Shown here piece after piece: positions 21,390 through 33,001 of a stretch of 64,000 nt of DNA. The DNA comes from Carex sylvatica (Eukaryota > Streptophyta > Magnoliopsida > Poales > Cyperaceae): NCBI GenBank assembly GCA_964058845.1, contig CAXKVR010000060.1, positions 496,001 through 560,000 on the forward strand. Reading direction: 5' to 3'. Position 1 is the first letter of the stretch, and every line of letters begins with the position of its first letter. The translations under genes and the position numbers were made by a program. Below the pieces are notes generated by a model that had not been told where the DNA came from, ran no database searches, and saw nothing but the letters and a program-made list of their open reading frames with translations.

Positions 21390-22352
21390 GAGAGATGGGT
21401 TTAGCTGAGCCGTGGTGTAAAATGAAATTTTACTTCACGTTTTCTGTCCGTTGAATACGCTATAAAATTCGTGCGGATCTCATCTTTTATTAGCGGGAAA
21501 ATAGGTTGCAATTTGGTTCCAGTTAATGGAGGTATCCATTTCATCTAACCTCTCCCCTCCCCTAGCGAAATTGAAAAAGAAACAAAAAAAGAAAGAGGTC
21601 TCCTCTCTCCAGCGACGCTGCTCTCAGTCGACTCCTCTCTCACTTGTCGCGCCTCAGCTGCACCTTGAAGAAAACCTAAATCACGCCTCAACCTCCGCTC
21701 TCCATCGCCTCAGCCACGCCAAAACCCCTCTCAGCCGCACCCTTCTCACTTGTCGCCTAAGCCTTACCCCTCTTAGTCGCTCTCTTGCTCGATCCACTTG
21801 GTAAGCTAGCCCGCCCTTCTCACAAATTTTGGAAGAATTGATCTTGGCCATACTCAAATGCTATTTTTGCTGTTGAATTTTGCAAGAAAATCTTACTAAT
21901 AAATGCCTGGTTTGTTCTCTCTCTACACTTGATAATTTTAGAAAATTTGAAAATCATGAAACCATTCCATTGCAAATATGAGTTTTAATATACCATTTAG
22001 TTTCATAGCAATGTGTGATCAGTTCATTTAAAAATATTTCTTCTATTAATTTTTTTTAATCAGGATGACAACAATCATCATTTGATTTGTATAATAATAA
22101 ATATTTCAGTTGGTCAAGCTTATTCTAGGTCTCTGTTGCAACTTGATATAAGAATCTTGGTTTTTGATATGAATCTAGGTTTGTTGCAACTTAATATAGA
22201 CTTATGAAGTATTAAGCCTCCAGTTGGTCAAATTTATTCTTCAATTATCAAATTAATAGATTTGACTTGTATCATGAGAGCAATTATTATACCAAATTTT
22301 TACAAGTGTAACAACGTCATTTTTCTTTTGATAGGGATTGAAATCTATAAAA
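21347..22352 (+). other. AC repeat and likely leader region of the FAR1-related pseudogene
   Basis: An (ac)n run (to about 21376) is followed by a GC-richer stretch (21526-21800) with repeated cgcctcagc and cttgtcgc words and an open frame without recognisable domains. It looks like a leader exon (possible donor ttggtaagc near 21800), followed by AT-rich intron-like DNA to an acceptor (ttgatag) at 22,334. Confidence 0.35.
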
Positions 22353-25027
22353 ATGTCATATTGTGTCGATAAAGATGAGATTTCTGTTGATGGTGATGAG
22401 AATAGTGACAGATTGCAGTTGCAGGTAATATTTTATTCTTCTGTTGTTGTGTTACCATTTCCACTTTCATCGTAGAAAAAATATATTGTGATCGATGTTT
22501 CTTATATTGTACAGTTGGATATCACTGATCCTTATACCTACTAAATGAACCCATTAGAAGTTGAAGAGTCATCGCAAGATGGAGCAATTAAGCCGAATAT
22601 CGGCATGGAATTCTGTACTCACGAGGAGGCATACACACACTACAATAATTATGCATGTCGTGTTGGATTTGGTGTCCACATAGGAGGTAATGGAAAGAAT
22701 AAGCATGGTGTATCTTCCATTAGGTTCGTATGTAATAAAGAAGGCTTTTCGAAGTTGAAAAAAAAATGGAAATGCCGATAGGTAGCTCGACAGAACCTAG
22801 TACACCTAAGAAGCAGAAGGGAATGACAAGGAGCGGTTGTCAGGCCTCATGCAGGATCAGACGTGTAGAAGGTGGGATTTGGAGGGTGAGTCGTTTTAAT
22901 GAAAATCACAACCATGCTTTAATCAAGAGCCCCTCGAAGAAGAGAAATCTGCGATCCCACAAACGCATGACAGAATGTGATAAGGAATTCATACGTGGCT
23001 TGGGTGCTCATAATGTAGGATCTACGCAAATACTGGAAATTATAGCTAGCCAAAATGGGGGTAAGAAAAATGTCCGATTCAAGAAGAAAGATGTAAGCAA
23101 TTTGATAGCAGCTGAAAGGAGAAAGCTCAATGGGATAGATGTTCAATCGACTTTGATGTTCTTTCAGAAGAAGCAAGAGGAGGATTCTTAATTTTTTTAT
23201 AGCATAGATGCTGATGAGAGTGGTGTTGTAAAGAATATATTTTGGGTTGATGGCCGAGCAAGACGAGCATACCAAGAATTCGACGATGTCATGACATTCG
23301 ACACAACATACCAAACAAACTCGTACAACTTGCCATTTGCACCGTTCATTGAAGTTAACCACCATAGACACTCTATCTTATTTGGCATGGCTCTCCTTAA
23401 ATGTGAGACGGCTGAAAATTTTTGTTGGCTATTCAAATCATGGCTGGTTGCAATGTATGGCAAACACCCAACAACAATTATTACAGATCAAGATCCCGCG
23501 ATGAAGAAGGCGATTGAGATAATATTTCCAAATACTAGGCATAGATGTTGTCAGTGGCATGTTATGAAATTCCAGGGTTTCGTGAAGACCTAGCTCAGGT
23601 CATAAACCGTAGTTATACGGTTTCATATTTCGAGAGGAGGTGGGCAGCTATGGTCAACAAGTTCAAATTGCATGACAATAATTATCTCAAGGTGATATAT
23701 CAAAATCGGGTCCAATGGGTGCTGGCTTACTTTCGAGACATTTTTTTTTGCCGAGATGCACACTACACAAAGGAGTAAGAGCATGAATGCTCTTTTCAAG
23801 TTGTTGGTGAACAACCATACATCTATTTACCACTTTGTTGTGCAAATTGATAAGATGATTGAGGGCATATGGCACAAGGAGAGTGATGAAGATCTAAAAA
23901 CCATGAATGAGACACCCCATCTGTGGTCAAACTACCTAATGGAGGTCAAGGCGTGACAGGTTTACACCCAAAAAATCTTCTCACTTTTCCAAAAAATAGT
24001 GAAAGATAGCAACCTTGGTTTTGTAACTGAAATAAAAAAAGGTGTTTCTTATCAAGTCAACATCACAGCTCATCCAAATATTCAGAATTAGGTACCCGAG
24101 TCGTACATGCTTCAAGTAGATAAAGAAGGATATATGGTTTCGTGTGATTGCAAAGGATTTGAGGTTAGTGGGATTCTTTGTGCTCATGCTATTAAAGTCA
24201 TGCTTCATATTGGTATGAGACACCTCCCCGACCATTATGTTATGAAACGATGGACTAAGGGTGCTAATGAAAATGTCAAAAGATTTGCTAGTGAGAGAAG
24301 TATGGATCCGAGAAACTCGTCGGAGTTGAAAATGCTAAGGTTTTCTGCTACAAAATCAGATTTGATGGAGATTGGCAAGATAGGTGCACTAAGTCCAGAG
24401 GTATTTAGATGTTTGAAAGAGTTGATTCCTGGTGTCAAGGAGAAGCTGCTGGCTATAGTACAAAAGGTAGGAGCTGATGAGGAGTTGATGGATCAGATTC
24501 ATGGTGTCAAGCTAGGAGTACCAAATATTACATCTGATAAGGAGAAAATTGGGACAGATTTGATGGATTTTACCATGCCCGTGTATCTTGATCCACCGCA
24601 AGCGCAATGCAAGGGTAGGAAGAAGAACCCTACACAATTTGTACCTGCTTCCTGCAAGAAGACAAAAAAGATGAGAACTTGTAGCAGATACAATAAAAAA
24701 GCAGGTCATAATTCAAGGACTTGTCAAGAGGTTATCCTGATCCATGGTGTCAAGCTAGGAGTACCAAATATTACATCTGATAAGGAGAAAATTGGGACAG
24801 ATTTGATGGATTTTACCATGCCCGTGTATCTTGATCCACCGCAAGCGCAATGCAAGGGTAGGAAGAAGAACCATACACAATTTGTACCTGCTTCCTGCAA
24901 GAAGACAAAAAAGATGAGAACTTGTAGCAGATACAATAAAAAAGCAGGTCATAATTCAAGGACTTGTCAAGAGGTTATTATTTTCTTGTATTATTTAGTT
25001 TTGCTTCTTCTTAATAATTTCTTCTAA
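22353..25027 (+). pseudogene. FAR1-related (FAR1-MULE-SWIM) pseudogene
   Basis: The pieces keep the order of FAR1/FHY3-related proteins, which derive from Mutator-like transposases. First comes a FAR1 DNA-binding region (EFCTHEEAYTHYNNYACRVG, then GCQASCRI and NENHNHAL, 22,590-22,920). Next is a MULE transposase-like domain with DTTYQTN and ITDQDPAMKKA (23,300-23,520). Last are a SWIM zinc finger (CDCKGFEVSGILCAHAI, 24,130-24,200) and a C-terminal Cys/His motif. The reading frame is broken by stops at 22542 (TAA), 23189 (TAA), 23954 (TGA) and 24089 (TAG), and by frameshifts at the A-run 22758-22766, near 23,560-23,580, and at the T-run 23741-23749. A short first exon (22353-22424) with intron 22425-22514 is plausible. 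The source may be a host FRS gene or a Jittery/MuDR-like transposon; no terminal repeats were found to decide. Confidence 0.85.
24494..24979 (+). repeat. In-frame 243-bp tandem duplication in the pseudogene's 3' end
   Basis: The block starting near 'catggtgtcaagctaggag' (24500) recurs 243 bases later (24743). It duplicates 81 codons, including the motif CSRYNKKAGHNSRTC. The copies are nearly identical (an ccct/ccat difference at about 24630/24873), so the duplication is much younger than the frame-breaking changes elsewhere might suggest. In related proteins the motif is a CCHC knuckle; here the second Cys is Tyr in both copies. Confidence 0.85.
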
Positions 25028-25329
25028 CTAACGATATCTTCACATAATTTACATAGTCAAAAAGGTTCTGAAAACGGTAAGCATAAGGCGTGCGATAGTG
25101 AGCACTACAATGAAGTTGATGATAAAGTAGATGATGGAGAATCTGAGTAGTGTTGTTAGAGTAATTATGCACTTCTTGTGTTATCAGTAAGCAAAAGACT
25201 TACTTTTTTGTTATGGACCTTTACTATGGTTAAAGAATGTAAATTATGAATTACTGTTTCTTTTATAACTCAAGGTTAAAGCAAAAGGCTTACTTTTCTT
25301 TTGTAATTTCTTTCTTCAATATGATAACA

Positions 25330-25680
25330 ACGGAGAGAGGGTGCCAGGATAAAAAGAACAACGATTAGGGTTTTGTGCAGAATGGTCTGGGAGGGAAGGG
25401 AAGGGGAGTCGGAGACAGGCTACAAAAAAACTTCATTGGAAAGAAGGGTTGGCAGTTTTGCTGGGAGAAAAAAATTTAGGATAAGCCTTTTTTGGTCGTG
25501 GATGTTTGATCGGAGAACAATGGAGAGAGGATGCCGGGGTAGAGAGAGAACAGCAAAGCGACGATTAGGGTTCTCGTTTTCATGGGAAGAAAGGTCGGAA
25601 AGGAGGACGGATAACAAAATAATTTTGTTGGAGAGAGGTGGCTGGACGCCTCCAGCAGAAAATCCCAGCGAAAAAATTTA
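25330..25680. repeat. Degenerate direct repeat downstream of the pseudogene
   Basis: 'ggagagagggtgccaggata' (25332) and 'cgattagggtttt' (25364) return as 'ggagagaggatgccggggta' (25522) and 'cgattagggttctcg' (25561), a spacing of about 190 bases. GC content is higher than in the surroundings. No domain is recognised in its open frame. Confidence 0.5.
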
Positions 25681-25734
25681 ATTTTAACCACAACATTATG
25701 TGTGCGCAGAACGTATGACAATATGTGTAGCGGG

Positions 25735-25916
25735 TAAACTTTTAACTAAATTTAGACTTCTACACAAAGATATGATGTATTTAATCAAAGAAAGACAGAT
25801 TATTTAATTGGAAGGTTTAGATTCAATCTGAATTTAGATCAATCGATCTCAGCCATTGGAGTTTTTAGACAGCCAATTCAATTTAAGATGCATAATATAG
25901 ATGAGAGATATATAGT
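25735..25916 (-). mobile_element. Fragment of the Helitron-like repeat (inverted)
   Basis: 'aactaaatttagacttctac' and 'gatctcagccattgga' match the minus strand of the repeat at 26.57 and 48.66 kb (there: 'gaagtctaaatttag', 'tctcagccctccaatgac'). Only the 5' half is present. Confidence 0.55.
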
Positions 25917-25917
25917 A

Positions 25918-26324
25918 GAACTAGGGTGTCCTTAAGCTCACCAAAGTATTTGGTGAGCTTAACTCCAAAATCCATCAAATCGATTTCAAATGACGAATCT
26001 GAACCGTTGGAACCCGCCTATCTTACGTGTGATGCGTCTACATGTGAAATTTTTAAATATTCGAATTAATTTAGTATAAAGTCAATCGGTCAAAATTAGA
26101 AGGTTAATAAATTTATTTGAGTGCATTCATTTTTTGAACTTTTTTGACCGCTTGACTTTAAATTAAATTAATTCGAATGTTTAAAATTTTCACATGTAGA
26201 CTAATCACTCGTAAGGTAGACAGATTTCAACGGTTTGGATTTGTCATTTGAAATGAATTTGATGGGTTTTGGAGTTAAGTTCACCAAATACTTTGGTGAG
26301 CTTAAGAACACCCTAGTTCTACTC
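25918..26324. mobile_element. Palindromic MITE, 'tagaactagggtgt' family
   Basis: Left end tagaactagggtgtccttaa and right end acaccctagttcta are inverted repeats. Just inside, 'gctcaccaaagtatttggtg' recurs inverted, and the arms pair along their length (attcgaattaatttag versus ttaattcgaat). There is no coding. Related sequences occur at 51,254-51,551, 63,350-63,520 and 3.4 kb. Confidence 0.75.
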
Positions 26325-26327
26325 TAT

Positions 26328-26566
26328 ATCAAAATTAGAAGGTTAATAAATTAATTTTAGTGCATTTATTTTTTTAACGTTTTTTGACCACTTGACTTTA
26401 TATTAAATTAATTCGAATGTTTAAAATTTTCACATGTAGACGCATCACTCGTAAGGTAGGCAGATTTCAACGGTTCGGATTCGTCATTTGAAATCGATTT
26501 GATGGATTTTGGAGTTAAGCTCACCAAACACCTTAGTGAGCTTAAGAACACCCTAGTTCTATATAT
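26328..26566. mobile_element. Second right arm of the same MITE
   Basis: The block from 'caaaattagaaggttaataa' to 'acaccctagttcta' repeats the right arm of the preceding element at lower identity. The left arm is missing, so the locus is one and a half copies in tandem. Confidence 0.7.
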
Positions 26567-26569
26567 CCA

Positions 26570-27419
26570 TTCCATTATTAAGCACGTTAGGTGTCCGATT
26601 CGCCAACGACTACGATTAAATGATGAAAATTTGAATTTGATCTCAGCCCTCCAATGACATAATTTGTCTTTTTGTTTTATCAAATGCATCTGTTTTATGT
26701 ATAGAAGTCTAAATTTAGGTAAAAACATACTCACCACATATGCTGCCACACGATACGTTACAATTAAAATTGAACATATTCTGAAATTTAGTGATATATT
26801 TCTCTGTTTTTTTATTTCTTTGTTTCCATATTTCTCCTCTTCAATTGAGAAGGCTCCACCTTCCATTTTCGTATTTATTTGTTTCTTTACTTCTTCTTCG
26901 TTTCTTTAAGGTTTACAATGGAAATAATTTTTTTTTATTTTTTTATTTCTCTTTCTTTGTTTCTATACATATTGTTGTGGGTAATTTATAATATATTTCT
27001 AATATAGAATATATCAATGTGTGTGTGTGTATTTTAAATTAGAAACAAAGAAGAAGAAGAATAATATAATTGGAAACAGAGAAAAATATAAATTGGAACG
27101 TGTGTGTGAATATATATTTCTCTTATAATATGTGTTATTTATGTTTTTTGGTATCATATTATATGTCGATAATGAATTGTTGTACGATATTTGATATTAG
27201 ATTCGAATTCAGCTATTATTTGATATCATTGGTATTTAAAAATAAAAATGTCATCACATTATCAAATTGTTATCAGAGATCACGATTAAAGTTAATTAAA
27301 AATACATAATCATATAAATTTTCTATTAACATGTGTCTTAATTTTTGAATAATTATTATTTTCATTGATATATTTTTTTTTCTTATAATATGTTTCCGTT
27401 GCAATGAGTATGATACTAG
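26570..27419 (+). mobile_element. Helitron-like non-autonomous repeat, copy 1
   Basis: The 3' end reads tccgttgcaatgagtatgat followed by actag/t. A short palindrome and a CTAG end before a T are typical of Helitrons. Sequence is shared with 48,656-50,172 and, inverted, 56,470-57,366. The 5' boundary near 26,567 is inferred where the hairpin MITE ends. No Rep/helicase coding is seen. Confidence 0.55.
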
Positions 27420-27424
27420 TGTGT

Positions 27425-28136
27425 GTGTGTATATATATATATATGAATAGGACTCAATGAGTTCGATCTTACTTATATTTAATATAAATAAGGTACTATT
27501 TATATTTGTACGTCTAAATTTTATAAGTTACATGCATAAAAATTTCCCCAATCTGAATTGTGATTTTTGGGGACAAAATATGAATATTTTTTTTTGAATG
27601 AAAGGCCCTTAGGCATAAATATGAATTGTTATTTGTTAAGAACGGTTGGGACGAACAAAATAAAAAATCTCATATCGGATCCGACAGTCAAATACACGTG
27701 TCGCTCTCTCTTTCGCTTAAATATTTTTCTCCCATTGTCCAATAAAGTAAACGTGTCGCTCTGTCTTTCATTGTAGCCCCCTGCCCCCATGTGTCAGTGG
27801 TCCCAACTAACGTGATCGGGCACAATTCTCGATGGATGGATTGCGACTATTAACGATGAAGCAAATTAACTGCCTCTAAATTTACCCATTTCTAGCACTC
27901 TGGTCACTCGTTTCATGGTTCGTCTTAAAGAATCAGCTTCAGAGATTGTTTTAGTGATATAAAAATTGTCTCGATCAGAGTTGCCAGATGCCTGGCTCGG
28001 ATCTAGAAATCAACGGCTCAAAATAAAAAGCTGATTCTTACTCTGGCCGACTGATTTCTCCCGAAACTTTCGGTGCCACGTGTTGCCATGTTCATTGCGT
28101 CTTTTAATAAATGAGGGATCGGATTACAATTTTTTT
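27425..28136. other. Mixed intergenic DNA
   Basis: A gt/at microsatellite (27421-27444) is followed by sequence of intermediate GC (27,640-28,110) with words such as cacgtgtcgctctctctttc occurring in two versions (27,694 and 27,750), a small local duplication. No exon is supported. Confidence 0.35.
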
Positions 28137-28142
28137 TTTTAA

Positions 28143-28443
28143 ACACCGGTTACTGTTTACAAAGTTTAAACAGTCAATTCAAACGGTTCAACTTGATATG
28201 TTAAAATGTACTTGTAGATTAAAGTTTATATTTTTTTGAATTTATTTACTATTTATTAAGATGGATAAAAAATTCAACGACCTGAATATAACGATTTTGT
28301 TAAATACTTAATAAATAGTAAAAAATTTCAAAAAATATAAAATTTGATCTGCAAGCACATTTTAACATATCCAACAAGTTGAACGGTTTGAATCGATTGT
28401 TTGAACTTTGAAAACTTTGAAAATGGAGAGTGTAATTCGGTGT
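28143..28443. mobile_element. Palindromic MITE, 'acaccggttac' family
   Basis: Left acaccggttactg and right gtaattcggtgt form imperfect inverted ends. The inner arms carry the shared words (cagtcaattcaaacggttca, tttactatttattaag and its complement). No clear target duplication. Confidence 0.6.
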
Positions 28444-29978
28444 CACCAAAATTATAAAAAATTTAAACGATAAATAAATATATTTCACAAGTGATATCAT
28501 GATATGTCTATATATAAAATTTATAAAGTACTTTATTTATTCATTTTTATCATTTAATATTTTAATATATGTATATATGTAGTTGAGCATCAAATTTGAC
28601 TATTTCTAGTCAGACAAAATAGCAAGAACCAAGGTGCCAAGGTGGACAGCACAAATCCACTTGCATTGTAAAAAATAGTTTTATAAAGCAAAAAAAAAAA
28701 AAAATGCAAGACTTTGGAATGGCAGATATATAAAATGCCAATTTGTGGTAAAGTAAGCCAAAAACAGACCAAATGTATTCATTCTTTTAAGCAATTTGGT
28801 ATTGCTCCTAGATCAGAGCACCAATAATAAAATAATGCACGTAGAACCTTTTATTTATCTTCATTTTTTTTTCTGTAATAAAAAAATGTTGTGTTTGTAA
28901 ATATTTTTCTTATATCAATGAATTGTCAGGAACATTAATTACTTCCTGACCTTCAAAAAAAATGTTGTGTTAATTGAATCCATGGAATGGTAAACTAAAC
29001 ACAAATTATACAGAAGTAGGTATGGAGAACTTGATTAAATTTCAATTAAGTACATAAATATATATTGTATGTACAACATCTCCAAGTCTAATAATACCGG
29101 TACCATATCTAGAATCTAATTCCCAAAATAAAAATTCATTGGTGGGTTGGATTGAGTTTGTATCCTCTACGGAGCCGTAGGAGATGTAATGAACTGAGAT
29201 TAACTCCCAGCTGAGCGATTGAAATCTATTGTCTATTTAAACACAGGAGGTCCTTTTTTGAGATCATGTCACAGTTAAAGAATGGTCATAATTTAGTAAT
29301 TCTAATTACCATACTGGAAGTGATCCAAATTCGGGTTCGAGCAGGCGATTCGGTGATTTTTAGAAACATTCACGATTTTATGGTCAAAGTTTCTAGTTTT
29401 CATATTATAAAATACTGGCTTTTTTATTTGTCGAAATATTATGAAAAATTGTCAATTTTTGGAAATTAGGAAGGCAAAATTAGACTTGCAATTTTAAAGT
29501 ATCAAATTATTTCATCTCATATTTACCAAATTATATATTGAATTTTCATTTTGATATCTATAAGTATTAGAAACATTAATTTTAAAATTTCAATACTGAA
29601 ATATTGAGAAATTCTAAAATTGGAATTATGTTAAAATTAATCATTTTTAATTTCAAAAAATAAAATTAGATTGTAATAGTCATACTGCCTTAGGCATTTA
29701 TGTTTGTTAAAATATAAATGTGAAAGTTTAAATCTTGAAATATAAAAATAAAAAGCTTGTTATTGATTTGAGAAAATTTATAATTTTGACTTCTGATAAA
29801 TGTAATATTACATACTGTTTATTATTAGCATTTGTAGGAATATTAGTTTAGAAAAGTCCAATTTGGAAGATGTGGAAATTGAAAAAAAATTCATATTATG
29901 GAAGCATATTTGAATCATGAAAATTGTGAGGTGAGAGAGGGAAAAAAGAAAAGAACTAAAATGTTCGGTTCAGATTTA
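28444..29978. other. AT-rich intergenic DNA
   Basis: No exon supported. The open frame 29,266-29,469 has no recognisable motif. Confidence 0.35.
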
Positions 29979-31169
29979 GGGCCCGTTAGGCAGGAGCAAT
30001 ATCCCTTGTAATGTTTACAAAATTTGAAATCTTAGAAATTTTGCTATAAGACCTATTCGGAAGGGAAGCAAATTTGCTGGAATCTATGGGGATTTCAGGA
30101 TCTAACCATCTATATATTTTGTGATTTGTGCATAAAATTCTGTCTGCTTTGAAATTTGTGTATGAAAAAACATAAATGGTTGGATTTAGAATTTCAGAGC
30201 CCTGAAATCCTTTTAGAATTTCAGCATATTTCATTTCATTCGGAAGTCGAGTATAATTTCCTCTGTAATCCTATGTAGATTTTCTTCCTACGTTTTGCTT
30301 TCTATTTCGTGTGGGAAAAAACCATTAACTTAGACTTTCGTTTTTTTTTCTTCTCTCAAATGATGAAGCTCCTAAAATATTAATTTAACAAAGTTAACAT
30401 ATACGGTAAGTTTTATCATACATCAATGAAGACAATTTTATACATCATGGAAATTTCTTTTTATTGGCACGTACATCAAACCTAATTAAACAAAAACAAA
30501 ATTTTCATTAAAGAAACCATAATTAATAAAATAATAATAATTAAACTTACATAATACAACTTAAATTAATAAATAAGCATAACTAAACTAACAACACTTA
30601 ATTTGAGATTGTTTAATTAATTAAAAGAGAAATTATACTAATTAATACTTGTTTAATTAATTAAACTGAAATTAACTTGCACAATAAAATTAAACAAACA
30701 CAATTTAATAATGCAAAGGCTAAAATTAATTAAACAAGCATAATTAAACTAGTAATACTTAATTTTAATAGATTAAGCTAATTTTAAGTTAAGTTTCTAT
30801 TTTGACGTCTAACATAATCATCCCACATAAGTCTAGCAATTTCATATCTTTTTTCATTCCCTGCCTGAAGTTGATTGTTAAGTCTTTCAACATCTTCGTC
30901 GTACTACAATTATATTGATCATATACAAATATATTGATCATAATCAGTGATTAGTATTAATACATTTAATATAGTTTAATATTAATATTACATCTTCTCT
31001 AAAAAAACAAATAAACCAACATTCTAATAAAATTTTCATGCATTTGCTGAACTCCTACATTCTAAATTTTTTCATGGATTAAATAACTTTAATTTTGACA
31101 AATTAAAATTTTTATTACCATATTAAAAAATTTCATTCCTATAAAATTCTCATGCTACCAAACATGTCC
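29979..31169. mobile_element. Possible PIF/Harbinger-type element
   Basis: Left end gggcccgttaggca and, read inward from the right, ggacatgtttggta agree at 9 of 14 positions. Both flanks read tta (29976-29978, 31170-31172), the usual PIF/Harbinger target. A 3-base duplication is weak evidence and no coding was found. Confidence 0.35.
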
Positions 31170-31689
31170 TTAATGAAGTCCATTCAAATTGTGCAATCAC
31201 AAAGGAGCAAGATTTTTATGAAAAGAGGAAGAAAAAGTAGAGATCATGGGTCGTACATGAATATTTTGAAAAAGCTTTTACAGGAAAAAATGTGTTTTTT
31301 TGTTAAATTTTTTCATAAGTTGTTAAGTTGTGAGTAGAGCTCAAATTATGAATTTTTGAGTAATCATAATTATATATTTTTTTTCTAATCAACTGTATTA
31401 CTGAAAAATGTGTTATTTCTACGCATGTGTTATTTTTACATAAGGATGACATTTTGCTAATTTTGTTTTTTGAAAAATTATAATTTAAAATTTAGCCATC
31501 AGTCCATCAATCTGCATAAATTCGTAGAATCTTACGATGATTTTTCTAGTGAACAAATACCAATGTAACAAACCTATGCTAATAAGGTTATTTTAAATTC
31601 TTAATAACAAATTATAATACTGAAATAATTCTTTTTTCTAATGATCTATATTATTTTCTCACATGCATGTAAAAAATTATAGTTTCTAA

Positions 31690-31976
31690 ATATTTTGATA
31701 CAAGTCAATAACTTGCTTGAAAATCAACATTCATAAAATACAAGGTATATAGAAATAGTTACACAGTCAAATTGATACAATTTTGCAAGTTCTTGATGTA
31801 ATCAAATTAATGTTGACATATAAAAAAAAATTACGTATGTGTTAAACAATGATATAGTTAAATCTTAATGATTTGATTTCTACTATTTGAATTTTGTATT
31901 TTGAGTTATTAAAACTTTAAAAATAAAGGTATTATGGAGACATTGAAAATAGATGCATTTGAACCATGCACGACGA
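31690..31976. mobile_element. Diverged copy of the 5.3-kb MITE
   Basis: 'gaaaatcaacattcataaaa', 'gcaagttcttgatg' and 'gcatttgaaccatgca' parallel the 5304-5690 element. The left end is eroded. Confidence 0.5.
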
Positions 31977-32559
31977 GCATTGTCTCAACTAATTGAATTT
32001 TACATGACTCTTTTTTGTTAGAATTGTTTTCTACAATTATAAACAGAGCATTAATTGTCCTAAATATTATTATTGATATGTAAAAATAAAATCCATCAAG
32101 TGACTTGAATCAACCTTTTGTATATGAGAAAACACATTTGAACCATTTGCATTTCAGCCGAAATACAAATGTTTGCACAATATACAATATCTATATAATG
32201 TGTATAAAAAATTCATTTAGTTAGCGAATTAGTAGGGATATGAAACAAAATGTATAATATATACACTATACGGGTAAATAGGGGTGAAGTCAGAAACTGT
32301 TATTGGGTAGAACAAAAATTTAAGATGTAGTGTATTTTTACTATTATTTGAACTACAAGTATATATTGCAATTTGGATTTCAGAAATTTACAATTAAAAG
32401 AGTAATGGGATGATTTGGATTTTGGACCATATTATTTACTTGAACAAAGGGTGTTTTCCTTACGTATAACACAATTTTAACATTTTAAAAGGGTGCATAC
32501 GAATAATTTTCTTTAAAAATTAAACAGGCGACGTGGCCTCTAATCGACCCTTCAGATTC

Positions 32560-33001
32560 CCATTTTTTTATTCATCAAAGCGGGTGATATTTTCTTTTCG
32601 CTGCCTCTATATCTCTCTCTTCTCTCTCTCGCATCTTCATTCACTAGCTCGCTCGATCTTTATCCTCCGACATTCCCAAGTAATTTAATTCTCCTTTGTA
32701 CCAGATCTAAAGCTCAATCCTTACTTCTCTATATCCATTCAAATTTCTGAGAATTTTCAAAAAACCAGCCATTATTTTTTCTTTGGAAGAAGTGGTGCAT
32801 TGGATGCCTACCTCTTTTGGTAAGATAATTCTCTTTGGAATTCTCTTTCTTTTTAGTAGTTTCAGTTGTATTAATGGTTTAGTAATCTTTGGTATTTCAG
32901 CTTTTAGATTACTAGGAATTGTGTTGTTGCTTGGTTCCTTTTCAGCTAAACTAGGGTTTACTTTGTCACCCATAATTAAAAGCATTATGCATATCATGTA
33001 A
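32560..33001 (+). other. Promoter/leader-like segment with a small hydrophobic open frame
   Basis: A GC-richer, CT-rich stretch (32,590-32,700) resembles a plant leader. A possible first exon ends at tcttttg/gtaagat (GT at about 32,820). Reading through instead, a short frame from the ATG at about 32,801 to 33001 encodes mostly hydrophobic residues (KIILFGILFLFSSFS). I recognise no family. It could start the transcription unit to which the MADS-like exon at 35,268 once belonged; this is inference. Confidence 0.25.

Noticed and set aside
22919..23371. 150-residue minus-strand frame across the FAR1-related pseudogene
   Set aside because: Cys/Tyr-rich antisense of the recognised plus-strand transposase-derived domain; no motif of its own.
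24499..24952. Near-identical minus-strand frames (MTCFFIVSATSS..., MYLLQV...)
   Set aside because: They simply mirror the 243-bp plus-strand tandem duplication.
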